Shown here piece after piece: positions 51,405 to 60,424 of a stretch of 64,000 bases of DNA; positions within the stretch are counted from its first letter, which is position 1, and every line of letters begins with the position of its first letter. The stretch is from JBJMLO01 sp045805265 (lineage in GTDB: Bacteria > Actinomycetota > UBA4738 > JACQTL01), in contig JBJMLO010000008.1 in the NCBI GenBank assembly GCA_045805265.1, positions 124,001 through 188,000 on the forward strand, given 5' to 3'. The notes beneath the pieces are model-generated. The model did not search any database and was not told where the DNA came from. It worked only from the letters and a program-made list of their open reading frames with translations. Position numbers and translations under genes: made by a program.

Positions 51405-53183
51405 GCACGCTACCCGGCAGACGATCCGCTGACCGCGCCGGGTCACGGCGTCGAGCTCGATCGGCTCCTGTGACTGACCGCCCAGTGCGCCCAGCAGCGA
51501 TGCCTTGAGCTCCCCCACCGGGAGCCCGATGTCGAGATCCAGGAACGGCTGACCCCGCACCTCGTCCTCGGTGAACCCCCACAGGTCTCGAGCCCGATCG
51601 TTCCACATCATCACCCGGAGCTCTCCGTCCACCACGGCGACCCCCGAGCTGACGCTGGCCAGGATCGAGGTCATGAAGGCATTGGCCAGGTGCACCTCGT
51701 CGGTACGCCGCCGGACCTCCTCGTTGATGGTCTCGAGCTCCTCGTTGGTCGAGCGGAGCTCCTCGTTGGTGGTCTCGAGCTCCTCGTTGGTGGACTGGAG
51801 CTCCTCGTTGGTGGTCTCCAGCTCCTCGTTGGTGGACTGGAGCTCCTCGTTGGTGGTCTCCAGCTCCTCGTTGGTCGACTGGAGCTCCTCCATGGCGGTC
51901 TCGAGCTCCTGGTTCGCGTGCTCGAAGGCCTGCCGGAGATCCCGGTAGCTGGTCACCTCGTGGACGGCTACGCTCACGCCGAGGAGCCCGCCCCCCCGGT
52001 CCTCGAGCGGCACCAGCTCCACTTCGAGCCACATCGTCTCGCCCTCGAGCTGCCACTGGACGTCCTCCAGCCGAATGGGCTCGCGATCGGCCTGGATGCG
52101 CTGGATGTGCGAGCGCAGCTCCACGGGCCGGAACGACACGTCGAGGTCCTGCAGGGGCCGTCCGAGGTCCTGGGGGTTCAGGCCGAACAGCTTCCGGGCC
52201 CGAGCGTTGGCCTGGGTGAGCATCCCGTTGCGATCGACGACCAGCTGGGCGACCGGTCCGAGCTCGAACGCGGACTCACGGCCCCGAAGGTGACTGGAGA
52301 TGGAACCCCCCTCCTCGTAGGCGTTGGAGATGAGCATAAGCCGCTCACGCACGTCCTCATCCGAGGTTGCCTTCATGAACACCCGGCGCCGGAGGTCGAC
52401 GGGCGAGAAGGAGCGCAGGTGCGTGAACAGCATCTCGGCCTTCCCCAGGACCAGGAACCCCCCCTCGTTCAGGGCGAAATAGAAGTTGCCCATCACGTGG
52501 GTCTGGGTCTCGGAGTTCAGGTACATCAGCGTGTTGCGGCACATCAGGAGGTCGATGCGGGAGATCGGGGCGTCCTGGACCAGGTCGTGCCGCCCGAAGA
52601 TCATGGCCTGCCGGAGCTCCTTCGAGACCATGTACGAGCCGTCCGACCCGCGGTCGAGGTACCGCGAGAGCAGGACCGGCGGGACGTCCTCAACCTGGCG
52701 CGCCGTGTACACCGCGGCCCGGGCCTGCGCCAGCGCGTCCTCGTCGACGTCGGTGGCGTAGATCTTCACCCGCTCCCGGAACCGGCCGGTCCCCAGCTGC
52801 TCGGCGAAGAGCATGGCCAGGCTGTAGGGCTCCTCGCCCGACGCGCACCCCGGCAGCCACAGCCGGATGGTCTGGTCCTCGCCGCGCGCCTCGACGACGC
52901 GGGGGACCACCTCGTCCGCCAGGAAGTCCCAGATCGCCGGGTCGCGGAAGAAGTTGGTGACGTTGATCAGGATGCAGTTGAACAGCTCGGTGAACTCGTC
53001 GGGGTCCACCTGGAGCCGGTCGAGGTAGTCGGCCGCGCCGTCGATGCCGACGGTCTCCATGCGCTTGTGGATCCGCCGGGACAGGCTGGAGCGCTTGTAC
53101 CCGGTGAAGTCGAACCCCCGGCTCTCCTTCAGGTAGCGAAGGAGGGCCTCGAGCTCCTCCTCGGTCCGGCCCTGTTCGCTCAT
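51330..53183 (-). CDS. CheR-type methyltransferase with coiled coil and PAS domains
   Basis: A 617-residue protein. CheR N-terminal helices (YLKESRGFDFTGYKRSSLSRRI), a SAM-binding domain (RLWLPGCASGEEPYSLAML, IYATDVDEDAL, DLLMCRNTLMYL), a PAS domain (VAQLVVDRNGMLTQANARARKLFGLN), a long heptad coiled coil of TNEELQS/TNEELET units and a final PAS domain (VAVVDGELRVMMWNDRARDLWG). Such proteins methylate or sense in non-classical Che systems. No receptors or CheA are in the window. Overlaps cheB by four bases. Confidence 0.93.
   Translation of the reverse strand: MSEQGRTEEELEALLRYLKESRGFDFTGYKRSSLSRRIHKRMETVGIDGAADYLDRLQVDPDEFTELFNCILINVTNFFRDPAIWDFLADEVVPRVVEARGEDQTIRLWLPGCASGEEPYSLAMLFAEQLGTGRFRERVKIYATDVDEDALAQARAAVYTARQVEDVPPVLLSRYLDRGSDGSYMVSKELRQAMIFGRHDLVQDAPISRIDLLMCRNTLMYLNSETQTHVMGNFYFALNEGGFLVLGKAEMLFTHLRSFSPVDLRRRVFMKATSDEDVRERLMLISNAYEEGGSISSHLRGRESAFELGPVAQLVVDRNGMLTQANARARKLFGLNPQDLGRPLQDLDVSFRPVELRSHIQRIQADREPIRLEDVQWQLEGETMWLEVELVPLEDRGGGLLGVSVAVHEVTSYRDLRQAFEHANQELETAMEELQSTNEELETTNEELQSTNEELETTNEELQSTNEELETTNEELRSTNEELETINEEVRRRTDEVHLANAFMTSILASVSSGVAVVDGELRVMMWNDRARDLWGFTEDEVRGQPFLDLDIGLPVGELKASLLGALGGQSQEPIELDAVTRRGQRIVCRVACSPMVDAGGGITGVILTMDPAPGQA
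51714..51900. repeat. 21-nt tandem repeats in the cheR coiled coil
   Basis: About eight copies of a 21-base unit, alternately encoding STNEELQ/STNEELE-type heptads. The DNA copies are almost identical (units of gagctcctcgttggtggtctc and gagctcctcgttggtggactg type), which indicates recent duplication or gene conversion and a likely variable coiled-coil length. Confidence 0.8.
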
Positions 53184-53770
53184 GGCTGTCCCCCGGACAC
53201 GAGCGAGACCAGCGCGCCGGGAATCTCCGCCAGCGACAGGACGAAGTCCACCGAGCCCGTGTCGATCGCCGCCTGGGGCATCCCGGAGAACTCCGCCGCC
53301 TCGTCCTGGGCGATCACCGTGCCCCCCATCTGCTTCACCGCCTTCGCCCCCATCGCGCCGTCGCTCCCCGTCCCCGACAGGATGACCGCAATCGCGCGCT
53401 GACGGAACCCGGCCGCGAGCGATTCGAACAACAGGTCGGCCGACGGACGCACGAAGTGCACCAGCTCGGTCTCGGTCAGCTCGAGCACGCCGTCCGAGTT
53501 CACCAGCAGATGGTGGTTCGGCGGGGCCACGAACACCTGCCCGGGCTCGAGCCGGTCGCCCGCTCGCGCCTCCTTGACCTCCAGGGGGATGCGACGATCG
53601 AGGATCTCGGCCATGACGCTGCGGTGCCGCGGGTCGAGGTGCTGCACGACCAGCACGGGCGCCGGGAAGTCCGATTGCAGCTCCTTGAGAACTGTGCTCA
53701 GCGCGCTGAGCCCGCCCGCCGACGCCGCCATCCCCACGACGTCGAACCCGCCCCCGGCTCCCCCGTCCAC
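53180..53770 (-). CDS. CheB-type methylesterase
   Basis: A 196-residue stand-alone CheB catalytic domain without a receiver. The serine nucleophile is in ASAGG (S17), a histidine in VVQHLDPRH and the aspartate in SGTGSDGAMG. Fits demethylation or deamidation of a receptor-like target. GTG start one base after the second CheB gene's stop. Confidence 0.9.
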   Translation of the reverse strand: MDGGAGGGFDVVGMAASAGGLSALSTVLKELQSDFPAPVLVVQHLDPRHRSVMAEILDRRIPLEVKEARAGDRLEPGQVFVAPPNHHLLVNSDGVLELTETELVHFVRPSADLLFESLAAGFRQRAIAVILSGTGSDGAMGAKAVKQMGGTVIAQDEAAEFSGMPQAAIDTGSVDFVLSLAEIPGALVSLVSGGQP

Positions 53771-53771
53771 G

Positions 53772-54845
53772 TCAGCTTCCCGTGTCCTGCTGTTCCCGCG
53801 CCTCCGCTTCCTCGGAGCGCTTCCCGGTGGCCGGATCGGCCGGGAGGCCGGCCCCGGCCGGGACCAGCACCTGCCCGGTCAGCGCCGCGCGCAGGATCGT
53901 GGCCCGCTCCCGGGAAGCCCGGGCCTGCCGCTCGAACCGCGTGGCGGTGATGGCCTGACCCAGCTCCCGGGCCCGGCCGGCCAGCCGGCCCTGGAGGCTG
54001 CCGCTCTCCTCCAGCGAGCGGATGCCCGCCCAGATCGCGGCCTCCAGGGAGTCGGACTGCGCCGACAGCAGGCCGGCCGGCGAGTAGGCGTGCCCGACCC
54101 GGCACCGGTACCGGACCAGCTGCCCGTCCCGCACCTCCCACAGGACCCCGCTGCACTCGGGACACGTGAACCCGCTCGGCTCCCCGGCGAGGTCGGTCTG
54201 TGCGATCGGGGCCTCGACCTCCACGATGTCGAGCTCCTGGTCGTCGTCCACCACTGGCTCCTCCCCGCTCCTCGGACGGGGCTCCGCGGCGAGCCGCGCG
54301 AGCACGCTCCCCATCTTCGCCAGCCCGACCACGTGGTCGACCGGCACGCTGGCGATCGCCGCCCGCGCCATGCCGTCGAACAGCGCGTCGTCGGGGTCGA
54401 GCACGACGGCGGTCCCGCCGCGCTCCCGGATCCGGCCCAGGCCCTGTGAACCGTCGTCCAGGGCGCCGGACAGCACGACGCCCATCACCCGCGGCCCGTA
54501 CGCCGCCGCGGCCGACCGGAACAGAGGATCGATCGCCGGCCGCATGCCGTTCTCCCTCGGACCGGCGACGAGCTTGATGTGCCCGCGCTTCACCAGCATG
54601 TGCGCGCCGGGCGGCGCGATCGCGATCCGATTCCGCTCGATGGGCTGTCCGTCGACCGCATGCGCCGCGCGCAGCGGTCCCACCCTGGACAGGATGGCCG
54701 GCAGGACGCTCGTCCCGACGGCGGGCATGTGCATGACGACGAGCACGGCCGCGTCGAGGTCGGCCGGCAGCTCCCGGGCCACCTCGCTCAGGGATTCCAC
54801 GCCGCCGGCGGAGGCGCCCATCACGATGATGTCGTGATCGGGCAT
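53772..54845 (-). CDS. CheB-like protein with C-terminal zinc ribbon
   Basis: A 357-residue protein: CheB catalytic domain (S12 in GASAGG, VVMHMP, LSGALDDGSQG) followed by an acidic linker and a four-cysteine ribbon (FTCPECSGVLWE, then RYRCRVGHAYS), then a helical tail rich in E and R. The extra ribbon distinguishes it from the partner at 53180. The product is probably a regulatory methylesterase whose target is not encoded here. Confidence 0.88.
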   Translation of the reverse strand: MPDHDIIVMGASAGGVESLSEVARELPADLDAAVLVVMHMPAVGTSVLPAILSRVGPLRAAHAVDGQPIERNRIAIAPPGAHMLVKRGHIKLVAGPRENGMRPAIDPLFRSAAAAYGPRVMGVVLSGALDDGSQGLGRIRERGGTAVVLDPDDALFDGMARAAIASVPVDHVVGLAKMGSVLARLAAEPRPRSGEEPVVDDDQELDIVEVEAPIAQTDLAGEPSGFTCPECSGVLWEVRDGQLVRYRCRVGHAYSPAGLLSAQSDSLEAAIWAGIRSLEESGSLQGRLAGRARELGQAITATRFERQARASRERATILRAALTGQVLVPAGAGLPADPATGKRSEEAEAREQQDTGS

Positions 54846-54898
54846 CGTGCTTTGAGGGTACCCCCCTCGGGCGCGCCCGGACACCGCGTGCCCGGCAC

Positions 54899-55948
54899 TC
54901 ACCCCGCGTGGAGCTGCAGGTCCTCCGCCGCGCGGTCGCCCAGCGCGATCAGCGGGTCGGGAACCCCGCCCCGGCTGTCCACGCCCGCGCGGCGGTCCGT
55001 TCCGATCCCATCGGGCGACGGCAGCAGGCGCGACACCAGGGACAGGGCGCGAGCCGTGGTCGCCGGGGCCAGCCCGTGGATGCGAACGAGGGCCTTGGCC
55101 TGCGGCGTCAGGACGATCTCCGCCCTGCGCACCGCGATGGCCTCGACGATCCGCCGCGCCGCCCGGTCGGCGTCCATCGAGACCACCGGCAGGGAGGACG
55201 CCAGGCTGAACCAGGCGAACTCCTCCCGGTGACGGGACTTGAACAGGGCCTGGAGGTGCGAGCCGGTCCGCATCAGGCCCGGCACCACCGTCGTCACCGA
55301 GATGCCGTGGGGCGCGAGCTCCGCGCGAAGGCCCTCGGAGAGACCGACCGCGGCGAACTTCGCGGCACAGTACGGCAGCAGGTGGGGCATGCTGATCCTT
55401 CCGCCGATCGACGTCACGGTGGCGATGCGGCCCTCCCCCCGATCCCGCATGTGCGGCAGCACTGCCAGGACGGGCCGGAGGACGCCCCAGAACATGACGT
55501 CCATGGCCTCCGCGAAGTCCTCCTGGGTCTGGGCCTCGAGTGGCCCCACCTGGACGACCCCCGCGTTGTTGACCAGCACGTCGATCGCGCCGAAGGCGTC
55601 GAGCGCCCGCTGGACGAGGCGATCGACGTCCTCCTGGCGGGAGACGTCAGCAGGCACGGCCTCCACGGAACCGGGCCCCTCCACCCGGAGCCGGTGGGCG
55701 GCGGTCTCGAGCGTCTCCGCGTCCCGGCCGCAGATCACGAGGTCCGCGCCGAGCTCGGCGAACCGCCGGGCCATGGCGAACCCCAGCCCCCGCGACGCGC
55801 CGGTGACGAGCACCGTGCGGTCCTCGAACGCGGTGGCCGCGGCCCGTGCCCCCCGCAGCATCCGGAGCGCGGGGACGCCGGCCACGGCGCCCGCGGTGAG
55901 CGACGCGGCCAGCGAGGAGCTTCCGTCGCCGTTCGCTGACGTGCGCAT
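54899..55948 (-). CDS. short-chain dehydrogenase/reductase
   Basis: A 349-residue SDR: cofactor loop TGASRGLG, NNAG, catalytic Ser in TVTSIGG and Y-x-x-x-K in PYCAAKFAAVG. An N-terminal extension of about 42 residues contains a hydrophobic stretch and may be a membrane anchor. The C-terminal 60 residues are longer than usual. NAD(P)H preference and substrate unknown. GGAGGG precedes the ATG. Confidence 0.9.
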   Translation of the reverse strand: MRTSANGDGSSSLAASLTAGAVAGVPALRMLRGARAAATAFEDRTVLVTGASRGLGFAMARRFAELGADLVICGRDAETLETAAHRLRVEGPGSVEAVPADVSRQEDVDRLVQRALDAFGAIDVLVNNAGVVQVGPLEAQTQEDFAEAMDVMFWGVLRPVLAVLPHMRDRGEGRIATVTSIGGRISMPHLLPYCAAKFAAVGLSEGLRAELAPHGISVTTVVPGLMRTGSHLQALFKSRHREEFAWFSLASSLPVVSMDADRAARRIVEAIAVRRAEIVLTPQAKALVRIHGLAPATTARALSLVSRLLPSPDGIGTDRRAGVDSRGGVPDPLIALGDRAAEDLQLHAG

Positions 55949-55965
55949 TGAGGCATCCCTCCAGT

Positions 55966-56009
55966 GGGTACGGGCGACACTTCTGTCTGCGCTGTATGGA
56001 CCCGTACCC
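55966..56009. promoter_or_regulatory. inverted repeat upstream of the SDR
   Basis: Perfect 9-bp arms GGGTACGGG and CCCGTACCC separated by 26 bases, placed 18-61 bases before the SDR start and just after the membrane-protein gene. The spacing suggests an operator for a dimeric regulator, or a hairpin. Confidence 0.4.
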
Positions 56010-56036
56010 GAGGGATTCCGGCGGAAAACGGCGCGG

Positions 56037-56216
56037 CTAGCTCGGCGATGGCGGCGCGGGCTCGGATTCCTCGTCGTCGTCGCGGCCTCCGGGGCCCTCC
56101 TGCTGGCGGAACTCCTCCGCCCGGGATTCGGTCGGCTCGCCCCGGTGGATCGCCTGCGTCTCCTTCTCCAGCTCCTCGTCGACGCGAGGGTTGTGCTTGT
56201 CGCTTCCTCGGTCCAT
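56037..56216 (-). CDS. RGSDKH small conserved protein, in frame with the upstream gene
   Basis: A 59-residue acidic protein MDRGSDKHNPRVDEELEKETQ, then GEPTESRAEEFRQQEG, which I know as a stand-alone small actinobacterial protein of unknown function. Here it lies in the same frame as the membrane protein with no stop between them. An internal ATG at 56216 is preceded by AGGGGG, so independent translation is possible. Either a fusion or a nested gene. Confidence 0.55.
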   Translation of the reverse strand: MDRGSDKHNPRVDEELEKETQAIHRGEPTESRAEEFRQQEGPGGRDDDEESEPAPPSPS

Positions 56217-58175
56217 CGCGACCCCCTGCTGTCGTTCCTCCTCTCCGCGATGTACCCGGGACCGGGCGGGCGAACCTCGGAGGGCGATGGCGATCCACCC
56301 GCCCGCGGCCAGGGCGCCGACGACCCCGAGGGCCGCGAGGCCGTGGAGGCGCACGCCGGCCCGGTCGGCCGCGGTCCCGCCCAGGACCAGGACCGCCACG
56401 CCCAGCGCGGGAGCCACCGGCAGGCGGACGCGCGGCGGCAGCAGCGCCGCCGACCAGCCCGACCCGACGGCCGTCGTCAGACCGACCGACCCCAGGGTGA
56501 GCAGCGCCAGCAGGAAGACCGACGGGGGACCCGGGATGGACGGCGCCGCGAACGGACCGGCCGGGAGAGGCCCCCGGAGCACGGCGACGCCGGGCGCGAT
56601 CTCCGAGCCCGGCCTCGCCGCCGCCAGCCGAGGGAACGAACGATCGAGGCTCGACAGCGCGATCACGGCCGGGTCGCGCCGAGCAAGGTCGCGGGTCCCG
56701 CTCCAGAACCGGGACGACCCGCGGTCGAACCGTTCCTGGCCCCGAAGGGTCGGCCGGTCCGCGAGCAGCCGGCCGTAGTCCCCGACGTACACCGCGACGG
56801 TCGCGATGCGGTCGGTGTCGACGGAGAGCCGGATCCAGTGGTCGGCCAGGATCGCGTCGACGTCCGGGCGGAAGGTTCCGGTGTCGACGAGCAGGATCGC
56901 GGGCCGTCCCTCCGGCAGGCCGTCCACGTACGCGGCGGCGGCGCGGACCTGCCGGAGCTCGGCCTCGTCGATGGTCGGCTGGGTCTTCCACCACGCCGAG
57001 GCGGAGGCGGCCACGGTGCCGGCGGCGCCCGCGGCCACCAGCAGCGTCCCGAGCGCGAGGCCGGCCCGCCGCGGCCCGCCGCGGCCTCGGGCCCTCCCCG
57101 CCCGGGCCAGCCCCCCGGCTGCCGCGATCACGCCCGCCGCCGCCAGCAGGGGGAGCGCGAGCGCGAACTCCAGCACCCGGTGGGCCGGGGCCGACGCGCC
57201 CGCCTCCAGCGCCGCCACCGCGAGCACGGGCGTGGCCGCCCACAGCACGAGGAAGACCAGCGCGCGGCTGGGCATGCGGCTCGGCCGGGGGTCGCCGGCC
57301 ACGGCCGCGACGCCCACCGCCGCGGCCGGCGCCGCCACCGGCCACCACGTGTCCGGCAGGGCCTGGTGGAGCTTGGTCAGAAACCCGTGCCGCGACAGGC
57401 CGGGGAACGACGGGGAGGCCGGGGCGAGGGCCAGCGCCGCGGCGCCGACCGCCGCCCCACCGGCCACCGCGCCGAGCGCGCGGACGGCCGGCGTGCGCGC
57501 CCAGGGGGTCCCGGCCCTCCTGGCCCGGAGGCTCTCCGGCACCACCGCGATGCCGAGCGCCGCCAGCAACACACCGAGGAGCGCCGCGAAGCTCCAGTGG
57601 ATGACGGCGCCGGAACCGAGCAGCAGCGCGGCCGCGACCATCGTCCGCCGCCCGTCGGCCGCGAGCAGCACGGCCACCGCCGCGCCGACCGCCACCACCG
57701 ACAGGAGGAGGCTGTCGGCGTGTCCCCCGGCCATGAGCGCCACCAGCGGCGAGGCCCCGACCGCCAGCCCGAACAGGGGCGCCTGCCACGCCGGACGCCG
57801 CAGGCAGGCCCGGGCGAACCCGGCGGCCCCGGCGGCGATCATGACCGCGGCCACCGCCGGGAACACCATGGCCAGCCGGAACGGCGACGCGCCGAGGGCG
57901 GCCGACCACAGGTCGACCAGCACCGGGTACCCGGGCCGGTCCGCCGTGACGGACACGCCGTGGGGAACGCTCGAGAGCGCGGCCATCCCCCGGTCGGCCA
58001 CCAGTCGCGCCCGCCACACGTATTTCGGCGTGTCGTAGCCGACCGGCACCCGCAGGTGGTGGAACACGTACAGCGACAGGAACACCCCGGCGACCGCGAC
58101 GAGCATGGCGGCGGCGAGCGCCCGCGCTTGCCAACGCGGCCCGGCGCCCTCCGGGCGGAGGCGGGTGGAGCTCAC
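56037..58175 (-). CDS. polytopic GT-C-like membrane protein with C-terminal extension
   Basis: A 712-residue protein with about 11-13 predicted membrane helices up to residue 645. The first loop has VPVGYDTPKYVWRARLV, with an acidic residue after helix 1 as in GT-C glycosyltransferases, and a soluble loop in the middle (ILLVDTGTFRPDVDAILADHW). Residues 654-712 form an unrelated acidic extension (see the entry at 56037-56216). Probably a lipid-linked-sugar glycosyltransferase, unproved. GTG start one base after the sulfatase stop. Confidence 0.8.
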   Translation of the reverse strand: MSSTRLRPEGAGPRWQARALAAAMLVAVAGVFLSLYVFHHLRVPVGYDTPKYVWRARLVADRGMAALSSVPHGVSVTADRPGYPVLVDLWSAALGASPFRLAMVFPAVAAVMIAAGAAGFARACLRRPAWQAPLFGLAVGASPLVALMAGGHADSLLLSVVAVGAAVAVLLAADGRRTMVAAALLLGSGAVIHWSFAALLGVLLAALGIAVVPESLRARRAGTPWARTPAVRALGAVAGGAAVGAAALALAPASPSFPGLSRHGFLTKLHQALPDTWWPVAAPAAAVGVAAVAGDPRPSRMPSRALVFLVLWAATPVLAVAALEAGASAPAHRVLEFALALPLLAAAGVIAAAGGLARAGRARGRGGPRRAGLALGTLLVAAGAAGTVAASASAWWKTQPTIDEAELRQVRAAAAYVDGLPEGRPAILLVDTGTFRPDVDAILADHWIRLSVDTDRIATVAVYVGDYGRLLADRPTLRGQERFDRGSSRFWSGTRDLARRDPAVIALSSLDRSFPRLAAARPGSEIAPGVAVLRGPLPAGPFAAPSIPGPPSVFLLALLTLGSVGLTTAVGSGWSAALLPPRVRLPVAPALGVAVLVLGGTAADRAGVRLHGLAALGVVGALAAGGWIAIALRGSPARSRVHRGEEERQQGVAMDRGSDKHNPRVDEELEKETQAIHRGEPTESRAEEFRQQEGPGGRDDDEESEPAPPSPS

Positions 58176-58176
58176 G

Positions 58177-59664
58177 TCAGGCGCCCGGCGTGGTCGTGAG
58201 CGGGAGCGGGATCACGCAGGCGGAACGCTCGCACGATTCCCGGGACAGCTCGTGCAGGCGCAGGGCCAGCCGGTCCCGGAGCCCCCGGTGCCGGGGATCC
58301 TGCGCGAGGTTCCGCAGCTCGAATGGGTCGTGGCGGAGGTCGTACAGCTCGCGCCAGCCGTTCGCGTACTCGATCCAGACGTACCGGTCGGTGTGCAGCC
58401 CCACGTACCGGGTGGGGCCCCCACGGAACCCCACGTCGCGCCCCTCCCACTCGACGAGCAGGTCGTGACGCCACGGTGCGTCCTGCCCCCGCATCAGCGG
58501 CACGAGGCTCCGGCCGTCCTCCGGCAGCGGCGGCGTGGTCCCCGCCAGCTCGGCGAACGTGGGGGCCATGTCGATGTTCGCGACGAGGTGGTCGTCGGTC
58601 ACGGCCCGGTCCGTCCACGGCGTCCTGATCACGAGCGGCACCTTGATCGACTCCTCGTACGGCCACGTCTTGGACAGCAGCCGGTGCTCGCCCCACATGA
58701 AACCGTTGTCGGACGCGAACACCACGATCGTGTTGTCGAGGACGCCGCGATCCTGCAGCGCCTGCACGATCCGGCCGACGTCGCGGTCCAGCGAGCGGAT
58801 GGAGGCGAGCATGCTCCTCCGGATGCGCTGGGCCGACTCCTGTCCGGCGGTGCCGAGCGGACGGCTGTGCGCGTGCCACGGCTTGTCCGAGACGTCGGCC
58901 TCGTCGTACGACGGGGGGGTGGCCGGCGGGAGGTTCCGGTAGTACCCGACGTCCTGCGGCGCGGCGACGGACGCGCGGTGCGGGTTGCTCGGCGCGACGT
59001 AGGCGAAGAAGGGCTGCGGCGCCTGCTCGATGAAGTCGCCGGTCAGCCCGGCCAGCACATCGGTCTCGTAGTGCCGCGGATCCCTCGGATAGGTGACCAG
59101 GCGGCCGTCGTGGTTCAACGTGAAGCCGTAGTACTGGTTGAGCGGCTCGGCGTCGAGGGCGTTCCAGCTCGACCATCCGGGCGGGACGTGGCACCGGCCG
59201 ATCTCCGGGTAGCCGTTCAGGTACTTGCCGAACAGCCCCGTGGTGTAGCCCGCCGACTGCAACCAGGTGGCGATGGTCGACCGGTCGTCGAAGGCCTGCG
59301 CCCCGCCGTGCGAGCCGACGTTGTCGAGCACGCCCGTGTGGTGCCCGTACCGTCCGGTGAGGAACGACGAACGGGAGGGGCAGCACACGGGCGTTGTCGC
59401 GTAGAAGTGGGTGAACGTGATGCCGTGCGCGACCAGCAGGCGCCGGACGTTCGGCATCGCCCACAACGTGTCGGCACGCTGGTCGTCGCTGAGGATGAAC
59501 ACGATGTTCGGGGGGTTCGCGCGATGCGTCCGTCCGGGCCGGCCGACCGAGCGGTCGGTGATCCCGGCACACCCCTGGCCCACCCCCGTGCCCACCGCGA
59601 CCAGGACCCCGGCGATCACCGCCGTCACGAGCACGACCAGGCCCCGCCGGCTTCGGGTTCGCAT
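58177..59664 (-). CDS. sulfatase (arylsulfatase family)
   Basis: A 495-residue sulfatase with an N-terminal signal anchor. D60/D61 open the metal site (FILSDDQRADT). The formylglycine motif is C94-C-P-S-R (TTPVCCPSRSSFLTGRYGHHTG), with K and H ligands in GYTTGLFGKYLNGY and FASDNGFMWGEHR. It would act outside the cytoplasm on sulfate esters. A formylglycine-generating enzyme is not in the window. Confidence 0.94.
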   Translation of the reverse strand: MRTRSRRGLVVLVTAVIAGVLVAVGTGVGQGCAGITDRSVGRPGRTHRANPPNIVFILSDDQRADTLWAMPNVRRLLVAHGITFTHFYATTPVCCPSRSSFLTGRYGHHTGVLDNVGSHGGAQAFDDRSTIATWLQSAGYTTGLFGKYLNGYPEIGRCHVPPGWSSWNALDAEPLNQYYGFTLNHDGRLVTYPRDPRHYETDVLAGLTGDFIEQAPQPFFAYVAPSNPHRASVAAPQDVGYYRNLPPATPPSYDEADVSDKPWHAHSRPLGTAGQESAQRIRRSMLASIRSLDRDVGRIVQALQDRGVLDNTIVVFASDNGFMWGEHRLLSKTWPYEESIKVPLVIRTPWTDRAVTDDHLVANIDMAPTFAELAGTTPPLPEDGRSLVPLMRGQDAPWRHDLLVEWEGRDVGFRGGPTRYVGLHTDRYVWIEYANGWRELYDLRHDPFELRNLAQDPRHRGLRDRLALRLHELSRESCERSACVIPLPLTTTPGA

Positions 59665-59844
59665 GGGTGGGTCCGACCTCCAGGAGTGTCGGCATGGCGC
59701 CCGGTCCGTGCCGCCGTGCGAGGTTCGCCACGGAGCGCGGAACTGTCAACCCACGGGCCGGTGGATTGGACGCCGTGGAACCGGGCGGGGGGGCCGGGGA
59801 GCGCTACCCTCCTGGCAGGCCCAAGGTCGGCGCGAGGAGGAGCG

Positions 59845-60324
59845 GTGGACGGGTTCGAGGGCTCCGTGGTGGCGGTATTCCTCACCGCGGGGGGTGGCGG
59901 GGTTCCCCAGGAGACGCCCGAGGTGCAGGCGGTCGCCGGGCGCGGCCTCGAGGGCGACCGGTACTTCGCCGGCGTCGGCACGTTCGACACGCCGGCGCAC
60001 GCCAACGAGCCCGACCGGCACGTCACGCTCATCGAGGCCGAGGCCATCGACGCCGCCCGCCGCGACTACGACGTCCCGATCGGGCTGGGCGAGCACCGCC
60101 GGAACATCGTGACCAGGAACGTTCCCCTCAACCACCTCGTGGACCGGGAGTTCACGGTCGGGGAGGTGCGTCTGCGGGGCATCAAGCTGTGCGAGCCGTG
60201 CGCGCACATGGAGAACCTGTCCAAGCCGGGCGCCCGGAAGGCATTCACCCACCGGGGCGGGCTTCGCGCGGAGATCCTCGAGTCGGGGACGATCCGGGCC
60301 GGCGATCCGATCGCGCCTGTCTGA
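59845..60324 (+). CDS. MOSC-domain protein
   Basis: A 159-residue protein consisting of one MOSC domain: VQAVAGRGLEGDRYF, LIEAEAIDAARRDYDVPI, GEHRRNIVTRNVPLNHLVDREFTVG and the conserved cysteine in LCEPCAHM. MOSC domains handle molybdenum-cofactor sulfur or N-hydroxylated substrates. GTG start with GGAGGAG upstream. Confidence 0.93.
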   Translation: MDGFEGSVVAVFLTAGGGGVPQETPEVQAVAGRGLEGDRYFAGVGTFDTPAHANEPDRHVTLIEAEAIDAARRDYDVPIGLGEHRRNIVTRNVPLNHLVDREFTVGEVRLRGIKLCEPCAHMENLSKPGARKAFTHRGGLRAEILESGTIRAGDPIAPV

Positions 60325-60424
60325 TCTTCTGGCCCGGGTCGCACCTCGTTCCTCGGCTCCTTGCGGTCGCGGACCTGCCGAAGGATCGCCGTGGTGGAGG
60401 CGGCGAAGAGCGGAGAATTCGTGG

